This document shows positions 23,302 to 34,822 of a stretch of DNA of 64,000 nucleotides, one piece after another (position 1 is the first letter of the stretch; each line of letters starts with the position of its first letter). This stretch comes from Angiostrongylus vasorum (lineage: Eukaryota; Nematoda; Chromadorea; Rhabditida; Metastrongylidae): contig JADANN010000273.1 of NCBI GenBank assembly GCA_018806985.1, forward strand, positions 372,001 to 436,000, read 5' to 3'. Made by a program: the position numbers and the translations under genes. The notes under the pieces are model-generated. The model did no database searches and had not been told where the DNA came from. It saw only the letters and a list, made by a program, of their open reading frames with translations.

Positions 23302-23578
23302 GAGCTTCTCGTGAACTGTTAACTGCAGCAAAGAGGTTTTTCATGAGATACGCCTTACACTAGGTCTTCGTTGAATGAGCTGTGGACTGAACACGACAGG
23401 ACTGGCAAGATGTCTTTGTGCTTCATATAAGTCATTTATTGGGCTTCTCGTAAACTATTCACTGTAGAGAAGAAGTCTTCATGGGAAACGTCTTACGCTA
23501 GATCTTCGTTGGCTAAGGCTTTCGACTGGATACGACAAGAATAGCAAAATGTCTTTGTGCTACAAATCAAGTCACCCA
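23302..23578 (+). repeat. Two diverged tandem copies of a ~139-bp unit
   Basis: Copy 1 begins GAGCTTCTCGTGAACTGTTA (23302) and copy 2 GGGCTTCTCGTAAACTATTC (23441). Both contain a version of CTAGGTCTTCGTTG and end with ATGTCTTTGTGCT and an AAGTCA block. Intergenic, about 750 bp upstream of erp-1. No open frame spans both. Confidence 0.7.
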
Positions 23579-24046
23579 AAAACGAGATGCATTGGGACCA
23601 ATGTAGTTTCTCATGTCCGGGAACGCATTGAAACCAGTGCGTATTGGTTAGTTCTGTTTCTCTTCTTTATTCTCATAACAAAAGTCAGCGTACTGATAGA
23701 TTGAGCGTGCGCACTTCTAATTTTCATTCGTATGTGTTCGGATCACTCTTTTGAACATGAAAACTCCGTGGTTCTACTCATTAACTTTGCAGCTTGACCC
23801 TAACGGTAACTTTCAGTCCTATGTGGCAGGTGACTAATATTCGCAACAGTTCCTGCTCTAAGGCCAAATCGTCCCTGGTTCTTGTGCTGTAGGCTTCCAC
23901 ACAGAGGTCACGTCGGAGCTAACTAAAGTCGTTCTGTATGTGGTCTGACCCATTTCATGGGTGCGAATCTGTATCCGAAGTGGCCGACATCTCGTCAATG
24001 TGCAGCTTTGATTCTCTCCACGCCTTCGTATCGATTTTCTTGCTCA

Positions 24047-24098
24047 CTTTTGTTTTCATTGGAGTTTCTTCGCTTTTGTTTTCATTGGAGTTTCTTTG
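24047..24098 (+). repeat. Two tandem copies of a 26-bp unit upstream of erp-1
   Basis: Unit CTTTTGTTTTCATTGGAGTT TCTTCG is repeated with one change (last bases TTTG). It lies about 200 bp upstream of the erp-1 acceptor. Confidence 0.75.
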
Positions 24099-24291
24099 CT
24101 CCCGTTCCTGCAGTTACAGTTACGGTCCACTACTCGTAATATCACCGAACCGGAAACGAACCATCTCATAGGGTTATACAGCAACTTTACTTCTCGTTGT
24201 TGCAGTAACATTTGCTGTCGCGGCATCGATCGGTGGGCGCCTCAATTTCCCCGTCTTCTCCGTCATCGCCGACGTCTGTTGTGTGTTGCTG

Positions 24292-24302
24292 CGCTATTTT
24301 AG
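24292..24302 (+). promoter_or_regulatory. Probable spliced-leader acceptor of erp-1
   Basis: GCGCTATTTTAG ends at 24302, 22 nt before the ATG at 24325. The position and sequence fit a nematode trans-splice site. If used, it removes the in-frame upstream ATG at 24283 and supports the start chosen here. Confidence 0.45.
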
Positions 24303-24324
24303 CACTGACCACTTTCGAACTAGA

Positions 24325-27300
24325 ATGGAATTCAGCTTTAAGAAAATCGCCACAGAGGCTGGTGGATTCTTCAGTCGTGCGAAACAGGTAACGGATTTTT
24401 TTCATCCATTCACTTTTATAAACAACGCTTGGCTGACAAATGGAGAACTATTGATTTATCTCCACGACCGACTTTCTGTTAAGCTCGGCATTGGTCGAAC
24501 AATTCTTTATAATCTTGTTGAGCAAACATGAGGTGTTATTTTATTTCTTTATTTACGAACAAGCTGACGTTTCGGCGGATTCGCCGTCCTCAGAGCCTTC
24601 ATGGAGGTGTTTGGCTGGGTAGATTGCGGTCAGCTTGATCTTTCCAGGCTCTGAAGAATGCGAAATCTGCCGAAACGTAAGTTTAAACGTAATAAGAAGT
24701 AAAGTAACACCTCGTGTTTGCGCAACAAGGATATAAAGAACTATTGATTTGTGTTTTTAGTACACAGAAGAGACATTTCTCAAAGCTGAACGAACGGATT
24801 TGGATCCACATTTCGAGAATTTGTTGCAACGAGCGGACAAGACGGAGGAGCACACTCGACGACTTCTGTCTTGCATTGAGGGATACCTACAACCGAATCC
24901 AAGTGAGAAAATCGAAGTATCTTCCGCGTATTTTTCTCTTTTTAGACCAATCTGTTGCTCACGTTTGTCTTCCACGTTAATGATATTCCTGCAGATATTG
25001 TTAGTGTTCCAAGGGTTGCACTTACAGCCATAAGGATGGAAGAGGTTTTCTATGAGAAGCTGGAACTTAAGAAGGATAATGCTGCTCGGCTGAACAGTCT
25101 CGAACATATGGCACAAGCGATGAGCGAAGCTGGAGAAGAGTTTGGCAATGCGACACCTTACGGTGAGGCATTTGTGTAAAGGATTCTTTCTCATTGGTCC
25201 GTTTAAGTGAAAACTAATCTTTGTAATGAAATAGTGCTCGAAGTTTGACTTTGTAAATGTAAACAGTCAGCTGGAACCTAATTTGGTAACGAACTTGCCA
25301 GCAGTAGTGTGGAACTGAGAAAGACACTGATTCTGTAGGTGTAGGAGTTAGGAGGCTTCCGCGAAAAATGGTACCGCTTGGCTAGATGGCATGGGTACAT
25401 ACTACTTTTGTAATTTGAAGTAGGCCATATTTGATACATTTGTTTTAAGGAAGTGCTCTTATAAAAATTGCACAATCTGAACATAAACTAGGGCAAGCTG
25501 AGAGAGAATTTGTGACTGCATCTGCTAGCCAAACTCTATTGCCTATTCGCAGGTTTCTGGAAGGTGATATGAAGACTATACAGGTATGTGTTTTTCTCCC
25601 ACCTTGTTTTTAATTTTAGCTCGTTCATTTCACACCTATGTTCTTTAACCCACAACATCCGAATGTACGAACACGTTTTTCTTCGCCTGTGGGCTTTCTG
25701 GTTTTTGACAACAAAAAGTAATTTTTCAATAACTAGAGTACATTAGGGGGTTGTGGACATGACATGGTAGTAGAACAGACTTTCCTTTGTCGTTTTACGG
25801 GTATAAATGATATATACACTTACTTGGGTACTTGGATGGCCCATCACTGCTTGTGCGGACCCCAGGATAGTTTCATTTTTTTCGGAACATTGCTGGTTTA
25901 TCTATTGTGCTTCCCTGGAGTCAAGAGGTCAGCGTGGCCAAAGTCTACCCCAAGTCGTCACCACTACAGGCAGTCGCCGCCCTTGTGAATCAGGGGGAAT
26001 TTGCCACCATGCGACTAACTTGATACCAGCACGGCGGTGGATCCTGGTACTGGTTTACTCGCAACGGGGCTTCCTGATGGAAACGCCGGTCTCCTTCTCA
26101 GCTTGGGAGACCCTGCCGGAGGGATGAATCCCCCGCTGTACATCGCAGCCCGACACCCAGGAGCACCTCCTAGCCACGATGAAGCGGTAAACCGTTGGGA
26201 TGGATATGTACATTACTATTTACTATGTGTTACTATGGTCCATTATGCAAGTACATTACTGTCAGGACTTGGAAGTGTTTTGCACCTTATGTTGAGATGT
26301 TGAGTTCTTGCTGGTGTTTTTTTGTATCCACTCACTTCACACAATTGCCATAATGATAAGAATTGTGTAACAGTTAGTTATTAGTCCAATTATTGACTAA
26401 ATCATTAAGTGTAGAAAACGGTCTTCTTATTCTCAGCCCAACTATTTCGATCTGCTTCCAACTAGCTATTGAATGAATATACATAGTGTGGTAAGAAGGT
26501 TTTGGAAGGCACTGAGGTGAAAATGGATACTATTCTACCTAGTCCGTGGTCCAAACACGTATGGACACTATAGTGTCCATACTTAGCGTTATCGGTTAAC
26601 ACTTTGAGTCCTACGTGAGTGAATTTCAGAAAGATCTTTGGACATGATCGCAGCCCGTGTGGCTCAGAGGGAGATTTACCACCATGCGAATTTGATACCA
26701 GAACGGTGGTGGATCCTGGTATTGGTTTACTCTTAGCTAGGCTTCCTGATGGAAACGCCAGACTCCTCAGCTTGGGAGACCCTGCCCGGGGGACGAATCG
26801 CTCCGCGCTGTACATCGCAGTCCGACAGCCAGGAACACCTCCCAGCCACGATAAGGCGGTAAACCGTTCGGAGGAGCTACCACATGTCGAATAGCAAAAC
26901 AATAATTTTGAAACCGACCGTCATTTAACCTCGGTACTATAATAATCAACATTTGTTTATATTGTGGACTTACATGAGGTTTATATGAGACGTATATTCA
27001 AATATCAGTTATAAGAAATTCGTTAAAATGAGCTACTTTCATACATCCGAGCAAAAGCTAGTGATTCATCCCATGTTTGCAGTCCTCAAAGATCCAGAAG
27101 TCTTGAGGTGAACAGTATGGAACGCATGAGCCGCTTGATCCCCATTTTTTCTCAGCATACTCAGATTTTCGCTAAGTATCGATTAGTAGTCGGTGGAAAA
27201 TGGGGTGTGAATTCGTCTTTTGGCTACGTGGTCCAAGTTTGTAGAAATCACTGCTTGTATAGCAACAATTTTTGTCTTGGTGCGAAGTGAGCGGGTGAAA

Positions 27301-30300
27301 AAGAGTATAAGGCACATGGTTAAATGGGGACGAGTTTTCTTCATCACACATATGAATGGGAAATGTCGAAAAGGGATGGAGCACTTTGTACAACAATTTC
27401 TAAGGTAAAAATGGTATGCGAAACAAGTTGCCTGTACAATCTATTGGAAAGCCGAATTATATAGCGAAAAAATGCACTAAAAAGAGTGAGGGAAGGTCGG
27501 CCAGCTTGAACTTTGGACTGATTTAAATTCACAGCCAGTGTTATGAAAAAATTAGATGTTGTACCCCCCACCCCCCTCCTCCCGGCCGACATCCGAAGGA
27601 CTTCGGATCTAAGCGATATAGCACTCTTGATTTTTTTTGGTGGTGAGTTGTTTATGTGTATAAATTTTATGTTACTTTTTTTTCCAGAAGGAGCGGAAGG
27701 TTCTCAATAGTAAACGCTTGGATTTGGACGCATGCAAGAGTCGACTCAGAAAAGCAAAAACGGTGGAGAGTCAGGCTGCCGTACGTGTTTTCAACATTAT
27801 GATTTGCTGTTATTGAACCTTTTTATTCCAGACTAGTAGTAAAACAACGGGAAATTTCAGTGTAGAGCAGGTTTGAGGGATATTGTGATGTATCGTTTAT
27901 CCACTTGTTTCTGAGGAGGAAGTGCGGTACTGTGACCTCGTGTAGACCGTTAACTCCCAATGCTGTACCGCGCCTGCTCTGAGAAACACTTCATGTTTCT
28001 GTTGTCAGTGACTAATTTAACGTTCTCGTGTTTGTAGTAATCATCGTGTGTCGTGCTCCAGAGCTAAAAGGATAATGAGGTTTTACCGTAACTGTTGTTC
28101 CACTTCAGGCAGAGGCAGATCTAAGAGTAGCGCAAACAGAGTTCGACAAACAAGTTGAAATCACCAAATTGTTGTTGGAAGGAATTCAAACTGCGCACGT
28201 AAGTTTCCTCTTTCCTCTTTCGTATTTTAGTGTTGTGTGTTATTTTATCCCACCTTAAAGTGGTATTCTTATCTTTCACTTCGTGGAACACGATTTCGAC
28301 ATGCAATTCTTGTGTTTTTAATGAGTAGGTACGCTTTTCTAAAGCAGTATTTTTTCTTGCTATCGTTTTGACGGATTGCCCTACTTTCAAAATAGTAAGC
28401 AAGTGCTGATCTGGAGCTTGTTTGATTAGGCACTTCCAAAAGTTTGCGCCAAAGCTTCTGGCGTAGTTAGTTTTCACAAGAAAATTCGTTTTACGAAATG
28501 CTTGACGTGCAAGTCGTTAATTTCCAATGTAAACTGTGATTATATCGTTCACATTAAGGGATAAACTCATGCTTAACTTGGCTCGGAAAGGAATCTGACA
28601 TATATTTTTCTGTGAATATTTGGTATTTCTTCATCCTTAAATGTAAAATTTTCGGTGTTGCGTAAAGTAGGTTTGATTCAAGAGCTTAAGCCAAATGCGC
28701 CTACATTACTTTGAACAGAAACAGTTCAGTATATGCCTTAACATATGTTTTGCTAGTATTTTCGATGGTTTCTTTTTTCTTTTTTCTTTTGTTTTCTGCG
28801 AACCATATATGCATTCTTGTGTATTGTTACATCTTTGGGAACATTTCGAACTGTTTTATACGGTGAAAAGGAAAAAAAGCTCATCCATATACAATTGTTG
28901 TGCTGTCACACTAATAAAAGGATAAAGGATAAAGCTGTCGACGTTGGTCAATACCCTGGGGCATGCGCTATGCATTCGACTTCATTAAGCATCGTTTGAA
29001 GGTGATTGAATGCATATCTAACCGTCACAATGATCCGCGCTGGCCTACCGGTGCATAGAGCCAATGCTGCTATCCTCCCAGACAAGTCTGGTACCAATTT
29101 GCGGACCCTGGCGGGATGGAAGGATTGGTGAGACACGGGCGCGGGGATCGATCTTATTTGTATTGCAGGGCCCCTCCGACCACTGCGGCTATACGCGCCC
29201 TAATAGTTATAATACTACTTTATATGCGATGTGCTTTTCCAAATTTGAAAAATTTAGTTAGTTTCCGTGTCCATCACGCTCATAAAAGACAGTTTTTCTT
29301 CATCGTCGTAGTGGTGTTTTTTGCAGAGCGTTATCTTTGTTGTAAGCTTTAAGATTCAAACCATTAAAAAGTATAAGCAAATTTAATTTTTCAGAATCAA
29401 GAGGAGCTTTGTCTTGTTTGCAAATATCTGTAGATTGTAATGATTTGCACTTAGTTCGGAATAAGCTGCGATATATTTTTCCAGAGCTGGAAAACTGAGT
29501 TACTTTCGGACACACAGAAACAGTCACAAGCACATTGACGTGGAAAGTCATTGAGGTGACTGATTGTATGATTGCAAAGGAAACATTAATCAAAAATTTT
29601 CAAATTTTGCTTTTAAATAAGTGCGTAGGATAAGATATCAATCAGAAAATGAGAAATAGGGGGAAGAAGAATGGAATACGAGAACAGAATTCTTGTTACA
29701 TGATTCGGGTAACGTTCTAGAAGATAGAATGTAACGGTTTATAAAGCAGCCGCTTCGTTGAAACGTTTATATGGATTTTTCTTTTACGTTTTAATGTAAT
29801 AAAGTTAGAGTGGGAGTTCGGAACAATACGCACTGTTTGAAAACACACGGAGGAAGGCCTATCTCCTTTATAGACAAATAGCTTTGTCTGTACATTCCCT
29901 TAACGGGGATACTCTAATAGATGCTTTTTTTACCAGCAACAGTATCTGTGCGAAATGAGCTGGCCCGAAAAAGTTTCTTGTACACTATCGTACATTATCG
30001 AGTGCAGAGTTGCGTATTGCGAACATTGCTTACTGAATTGGTCGCTGTTTCGATCCCGCTTCTCGAGCTCACCAACCACTGCATTCAATCAGGGTCGGAA
30101 AATTGCTACGGGATTTATCTAGGAGGATAAACACGCGAATCTGATGCATTGCTAGGCCACCACAAGTCGCTTCATAATCTAGATATGTATTCAGTCATTT
30201 GTGCGATCGTAGATGAACTCGTATGCACGCCGCTTCCCGCAGAATTATTCAACGCAGGTCGCTTTGTTTTTTTCTCCTTTTACTAAGTGTGTGTGTGATA

Positions 30301-32884
30301 GCTGTTCGGATTCGACGCCCAGCATCATGATCTGCATTGAACAAACCATCGATGGAGTGCAGTAATGCATGAAAACCTTTGAGTCTAGGCGACCCTCCAC
30401 ATGTGATGCGCGTTGTGACCTCTCTTGATAAGAATCTATAAATGGTTTATTTAGAGGATTTCTAGAGCTTTGACAACCTTCTATTTGATGCACGAGATGG
30501 ACCACGCGCTCTGTTGACGCCTTGGTGGCGCGTTTAAACATTGGGCTGGCCCATATAAGCTATCCCATCATAACACAAGAAGCAGACGTTCGTATTCAAA
30601 CGTGAACACAACATTGTATAAGTATTTGTAGTGTTTTTTTATGCTTCGAGACTTTATAAGTTTTGATTTATGCTTTAGTGAAGAAATTCTTGTGCTTCGA
30701 CGATCCACTGTTTAAAGTTGTTATCATTATTTCTCGCTGTTATTTCCTTCCGAATATGTCCACGCTTTCCTTCTTTGCCACATGAATTTCTTTCTTACTT
30801 GTTGCGCAGTGAATTTTCTCGTTTGCACTAGTTTTATTTTTCAATTTTAGAATAATCAACTGAAGTGCCTTCGAGATTTCGTTGATTTACAAGTCTCGTA
30901 CTTCGCTCAAGCGCATCAGACGATGGCTGATCTTCAACGTGAACTTAGCGGGTGTGTTTCTTAAGGTTCTCTTGGTTGCTGTGTCGTCTATTATGTTTTG
31001 GTTGAAGGCATGTTTTGTTCGTAATTTGGCAAAGTACCAATTTGTGGTGTTTGGAAGGAGATTTTGCATTTAATCGTACTTTTTTTCCATTTCATTAAAA
31101 CTATGAGCTGGACATGTTTTGTTACGTCACAATGTTGTATCCCTCAGCTAATATCGAAATTTTTCCTGATTTTGCTGTAGTTTCTCACTGTCCGTGGATT
31201 GTGTTTTCCGTAATTTGCGGCAAATGTGAAGTTTAGTGTTGTGTTTTAATTCGCTGAGGGAAACTCAGTTTGGTCCCTTCAAATCTTCAGCAACTCCCAT
31301 ATGCTATAGTCTAGTCCTGTGTCGAGAAGATTTTCTTAAGTGAACGCTTTCAACTCATTGTTATTTTATGAAGAGAAAACTATCAGTATCGTCGTGTTCG
31401 TAGTTGGCTTGTGTAGTATTGTTTTTAATAGTAAATCGTTTTTCGTTCACTTCTACTGAATATCGTTAGTTTTGTGATAGGGTTGGTCGAGAGTTGTGTC
31501 AGCATGTAAATAGGCTCGGTTTTATGTACTGGACGTTAGCTTCTCTTGAGTAATTTGTTGAACAAATCAGTTCTGTGCGAAGGTACCTTTATTGAGCGGG
31601 CTTTCATATGTTCCATAATGTTCATGTTTTAATAACCATCCTGGAAAAGGACTGCTTGTAGTTAGGTGTAGCGGTTATTTGTTCAAGTTTCTAAGCAATA
31701 GTAATTTTATTGCGATAAAAACACGCTTAAGGTTCTTACTTGCATGTTGATTATTGTGACTGCAGTTGAGTAGCGAACATGGTTCACGAATCCCCTCGTA
31801 TATTAACACATTCGCCACAACGCTCAATTTTGTTGGCTGTGCCATGGGTGATGCCTAGTGGTTACGCGTTGGCCGAAATGCCTCGAAGCAATCATTACTG
31901 TACCTTCTTCATCAGCAACAGTTTCCTCTGTTAGTTAAACTGTGCTATTTGCAAGAAATCATCATGGGACGTGATATATTTGTTTTTTGTGTTTAATAGA
32001 CATCTTAGAACCATTCTCTTTAGCAATAGCCTGTATGGTGCTGTACGGGTGTAATAATCAGATAAATCGCTTTGGAACCAGTGGAGACAAATGCGCTCGT
32101 CCCCCACAGTTGTTTTGGCAGATTTTGTTGATTAGGGGATAGCAGTTCTTGGAACAACCCCACAGGAGTGCTATCAGTATGGAACAAAAGCTATTGTAGA
32201 AAAAAGATTGTGTGGCAAGGAGAAACTGTAAAGAAAATGCGTTGAAATCAACGCGGGTTGTTCAGAATACCCCACCACGCACGCTTTGTTGCGAATGTGT
32301 TTAAGTATACGAGAACGTTGCATTGTATCTAGTGCACTTCGGACTAGTGTAGAACTCGTCTAGTATGCCGCTGTTCACTACTTTTATTCCGCGGTTTGCT
32401 CTTTTTATGTAGTTAGATGGAGCAATTTGACAAGTTTACCGAACGATAGGACATTGCATGTTCTGTCAGCAGCCAGTGTACTGCCAGTGCAAGTTCGATT
32501 TGGGCATCATTCATAATTCACGTAGCACTCAGTGTTCGTCAAACCATACCATTCTACTTGTTTTCTTTCAGAATACTGACTTTTCGTGGTTCATCGGCCG
32601 TACTCGTGTCTTCGAATGCAGACTTCATTCCAACTAGTACAAAGTCGTCATCTAATGCGGTTAAACCGATAACCGAGAGTGGAAATTCAATAAGTGTCTC
32701 CGATATTGGTACCAGACATGCTCGGGTTGTTTTCGACTACGATGCTGTTCTTCCACATGAAATGAGTGTGCGACAAAACGATGTTGGTTTTCGTGTTTAT
32801 TCTTTTTATGAGTACAAAGACTGGATACTGTGGGAGATTTGGGTTTTAATGAGGAGTAGAATATTAATATTTTATGATGCTTAA
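24325..32884 (+). CDS. erp-1: Endophilin-B (N-BAR plus SH3 protein), complete gene
   Basis: Membrane-curving N-BAR protein related to SH3GLB1 and C. elegans ERP-1; family members work in endocytic and organelle membrane trafficking. Nine exons join in phase: 24325-24387, 24761-24902, 25028-25162, 25450-25583, 27688-27780, 27832-27870, 28109-28198, 30851-30951 and 32572-32884, giving 369 aa against about 365 in human SH3GLB1. The N-terminal amphipathic segment begins MEFSFKKIATEAG. BAR helices follow, with LQPNPTIRMEEVFYEKL near 63-79, RRFLEGDMKTIQ ending at 158, NSKRLDLDA and FDKQVEITKLLLEGIQ. The SH3 domain starts at about 314 (RHARVVFDYDA) and keeps DW at 349-350, but its end is divergent. 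I chose ATG 24325 by homology; an in-frame ATG at 24283 lies before a likely trans-splice acceptor. The 39-nt exon 6 and the last exon's 3' end are the least certain parts. Confidence 0.9.
24497..24745. mobile_element. Foldback/MITE-like element with ~100-bp inverted arms, erp-1 intron 1
   Basis: Left arm 24497-24597 and right arm about 24643-24745 are imperfect inverted repeats around a spacer of about 45 nt. Shared blocks include CTTGTTGAGCAAACATGAG against CTCGTGTTTGCGCAACAAG, and ACGTTTCGGCGGATTCGCC against the GCGAAATCTGCCGAAACGT side. It fills most of intron 1. A truncated copy (spacer plus right arm) is at 61557-61705. No ORF inside. A non-autonomous DNA transposon is the simplest class, but I see no clear target-site duplication. 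Confidence 0.65.
25819..26202 (+). repeat. Repeat family D copy in erp-1 intron 4
   Basis: About 380 bp, from TTACTTGGGTACTTGGATGG to AAGCGGTAAACCGTTGGGA. The middle has GCCACCATGCGAC and TTGATACCAGCACGGCGGTG. Three more copies (26650, 39160, 41036) define the family. The region translates openly for about 100 codons, but that frame is not kept in other copies, so I do not call a gene. Confidence 0.65.
26559..26582. repeat. Perfect 24-bp palindrome
   Basis: Half-site GTATGGACACTA followed by its exact reverse complement, no spacer. In erp-1 intron 4, between two family D repeats. Confidence 0.8.
26650..26880 (+). repeat. Repeat family D copy (5'-truncated), erp-1 intron 4
   Basis: GTGTGGCTCAGAGGGAGATT (A-box-like TGGCTCAGAGG), GAATTTGATACC (B-box-like), GGTGGTGGATCCTGGTATTG, CTTGGGAGACCCTGCC, then AGGCGGTAAACCGTTCGGAG. 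Same strand as the copy 450 bp upstream; a perfect palindrome lies at 26559-26582 between them. Confidence 0.6.
28916..29201 (-). mobile_element. SINE family A copy in erp-1 intron 7
   Basis: Minus orientation: AAAAGGATAAAGGATAAAGC tail, CATTAAGCATCGTTTGAAGG, CCAGACAAGTCTGGTACC core, head with GGGGATCGATC and CACTGCGGCTATACGCGCC. Confidence 0.75.
30010..30235 (+). mobile_element. Degenerate SINE family A copy in erp-1 intron 7
   Basis: tRNA-like head with GCGTATTGCGAAC and TTTCGATCCCGCTTC, core CAGGGTCGGAAAATTGC and GGATTTATCTAGGAGG, then a middle segment (AGATATGTATTCAGTCATTT). Strongly diverged; opposite strand to the copy at 28916. Confidence 0.5.
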
Positions 32885-33520
32885 AATGGATTTTGTGTGG
32901 AGAACCTATGAGGTATGAAGTTGAAGTCTTATTAATTGTAATAGTTTGTCTCAGCAACATATTCGCAGGTACTTCGAGGCCTATCTCTCATCATTGCGCT
33001 CGATCCGCTTTTGATGGAAATCGTTTTGTTAAGTAGCAAGTCCAGGATGGAGGTTTTGATATCATTCTTGTCTTTGAAGCTCTCGCTAAAGACGACGTGC
33101 TGCAGATTGAAAGATGATACTTCAGTGACACGTTACTTATATAGTCATCGACGAATTAGCCCTGCGATTACGGTCTGACACATGTCTAACACCTCGTTCT
33201 AGTAAATTCCCTCCATAGTGTGCTAAAAAGATTAGGGCGCTGGCTTTGATATCTGGCTCATTATTTCTGTCGTTCGATCGTAACGATCCCTCATTCATGA
33301 CCGTAGGCATTGATTTCAAAGGATTTCCTTCTCGAACGTTTCTTTTGCTGCGTGAAGTCTGTCTGTGATAACTTTCATATTCAAATAATTACCTTGCCAA
33401 CTACAGATCTTGTACTAGATCTGGTCCAAAAAAAGCTATCTTCTATGCATTATGACCTAGGTACTAGAAAAACTTTTTGTGAGATGGATCAGCTCCCTCA
33501 GTCCCACGACATATAGGCAG

Positions 33521-33526
33521 AATAAA
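33521..33526 (+). terminator. Possible polyadenylation signal downstream of erp-1
   Basis: AATAAA occurs about 640 nt after the erp-1 stop codon and just before an AT-rich microsatellite. It is the first clear hexamer I noticed in this 3' flank; the hexamer is common by chance in AT-rich DNA. Confidence 0.2.
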
Positions 33527-33547
33527 ATAGAGATTGTTGCTGGTGAG

Positions 33548-33645
33548 GATGTACTATATACACATATATATATATAGTATATATAGATATATATATAATA
33601 TATATGCATATATATATACATATATACAGTATATATATATATATC
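33548..33645 (+). repeat. AT-dinucleotide-rich microsatellite
   Basis: About 100 bp of (TA)n and TATATG runs in the erp-1 3' flank. Confidence 0.9.
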
Positions 33646-34543
33646 TTCGAGGGACATTTCAGACTTTGGGTATTGGGTTATAGATGGAATTCGTAACGCC
33701 GCGTATTCCCGGTAGTTGTGGCGTAGTACGATACCTTATTTTTTCGCCGCTTACATTAAGGATTGTATATGATTTGTTTTGGAGCTCTTTACATCTCTTG
33801 TTTTTAATAAGAAGACTCGTCCTATCCAATCGAGGTTTTGTCGGCCTTTGGTAATCGGTTTCGCAACATACATAGACTGTATATCAGTACTTTTAATAAT
33901 TTTATATATCCTTATTTCGCAGGACAACCTAGTTTCATCATATAGTTTTCAAGAAAAAAAAAAAGATCAGTCAGTTAATAATGAAGAATTGGGTCTTATA
34001 TATTTTATCTGGCGCAGAACGAGCTAAACTTCATTTTTGGTCGACTGATCGAGACAAGAGGACATTGCAAACGCTGAACATAGTGAGAAATTTCTTCTAC
34101 TTCTTATGGAACAGTCTGAATACAGCGAATCGAAAGATGAGGCGGAAGATGATGATCATATAGTCAGTGCTAATTGTTCAATCATGGTATTATCTTACTA
34201 CGACACTACTAATGGATCTTCGATGACAAAGAGGCAGATCATGTGCTTCAATTATGTGCACAACCGGTGTATTTTTGTTGATTAGATATGCCTAGTATTT
34301 TAGATTTTGTTGCTAAAGGAAATAGACGGGGGACCGACTAGAGAAGAGTGAGTGAAAACTGACAATTATTGGAGTGATGGAGACGATTCATTACGTTTTC
34401 CTTCCAAATGGAATTTTTTCGACTCTCTGGCAGAGTGTATTGCAGTTCCAGTTAATTCGATGGAAAGTTCCACATTGTACCAGAATTTATGCCAAAAGGT
34501 AGATTTGAAAAGCTGTTAGCTCACACAATGTTTTCAATAATGA

Positions 34544-34822
34544 GGAATAAAAGATAAAGCTCTCGGAATTGACCAATTCCTGAGGAACGAGCCATACATT
34601 CGACTTCATCGAGCACCGTTAGAGGTGACTGGATGCATGTCTGACCTACACAGTGACTGGCGATGGCCTATCAATGTATCAAGTCTGCTGCTATTCTCCC
34701 AGACAAGTATAGTACCAATTTGTCGACCACGGAGGGAGAGAAGCCTTGATGGCCGTGGGATGCGGGATCGAACCTATGTGTATAGCAGGAGGACGACTCT
34801 AATCGCTGTGCTATACGCTCCT
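34544..34822 (-). mobile_element. SINE family A copy
   Basis: Minus orientation: AATAAAAGATAAAGCTCTCG tail, TTCATCGAGCACCGTTAGAG, CCAGACAAGTATAGTACC core, head with GGGATCGAACC and CGCTGTGCTATACGC. Intergenic, downstream of erp-1. Confidence 0.7.

Larger units (their letters stand above)
12827..24291. other. Intergenic region between divergent abl-1 and erp-1
   Basis: About 11.5 kb. Contains microsatellites, two RTE fragments, SINEs of families A, B and C, and a tandem duplication near erp-1. Stretches at 12830-14200, 15000-16280, 17210-18590, 18660-20630 and 21370-22110 show no recognised gene; one possible orphan exon is listed at 18056-18394. Confidence 0.5.

Noticed and set aside
26037..26303. 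Open frames with LPDGNAGLLLSLGDPA-like peptides
   Set aside because: Translations of family D repeats; the frame is broken in other copies.
34450..34496. Candidate last exon of erp-1 (CAG then a frame with WKVP)
   Set aside because: WKVP only loosely resembles the GKVP of endophilin SH3 domains, the rest does not align, and the acceptor is unremarkable.
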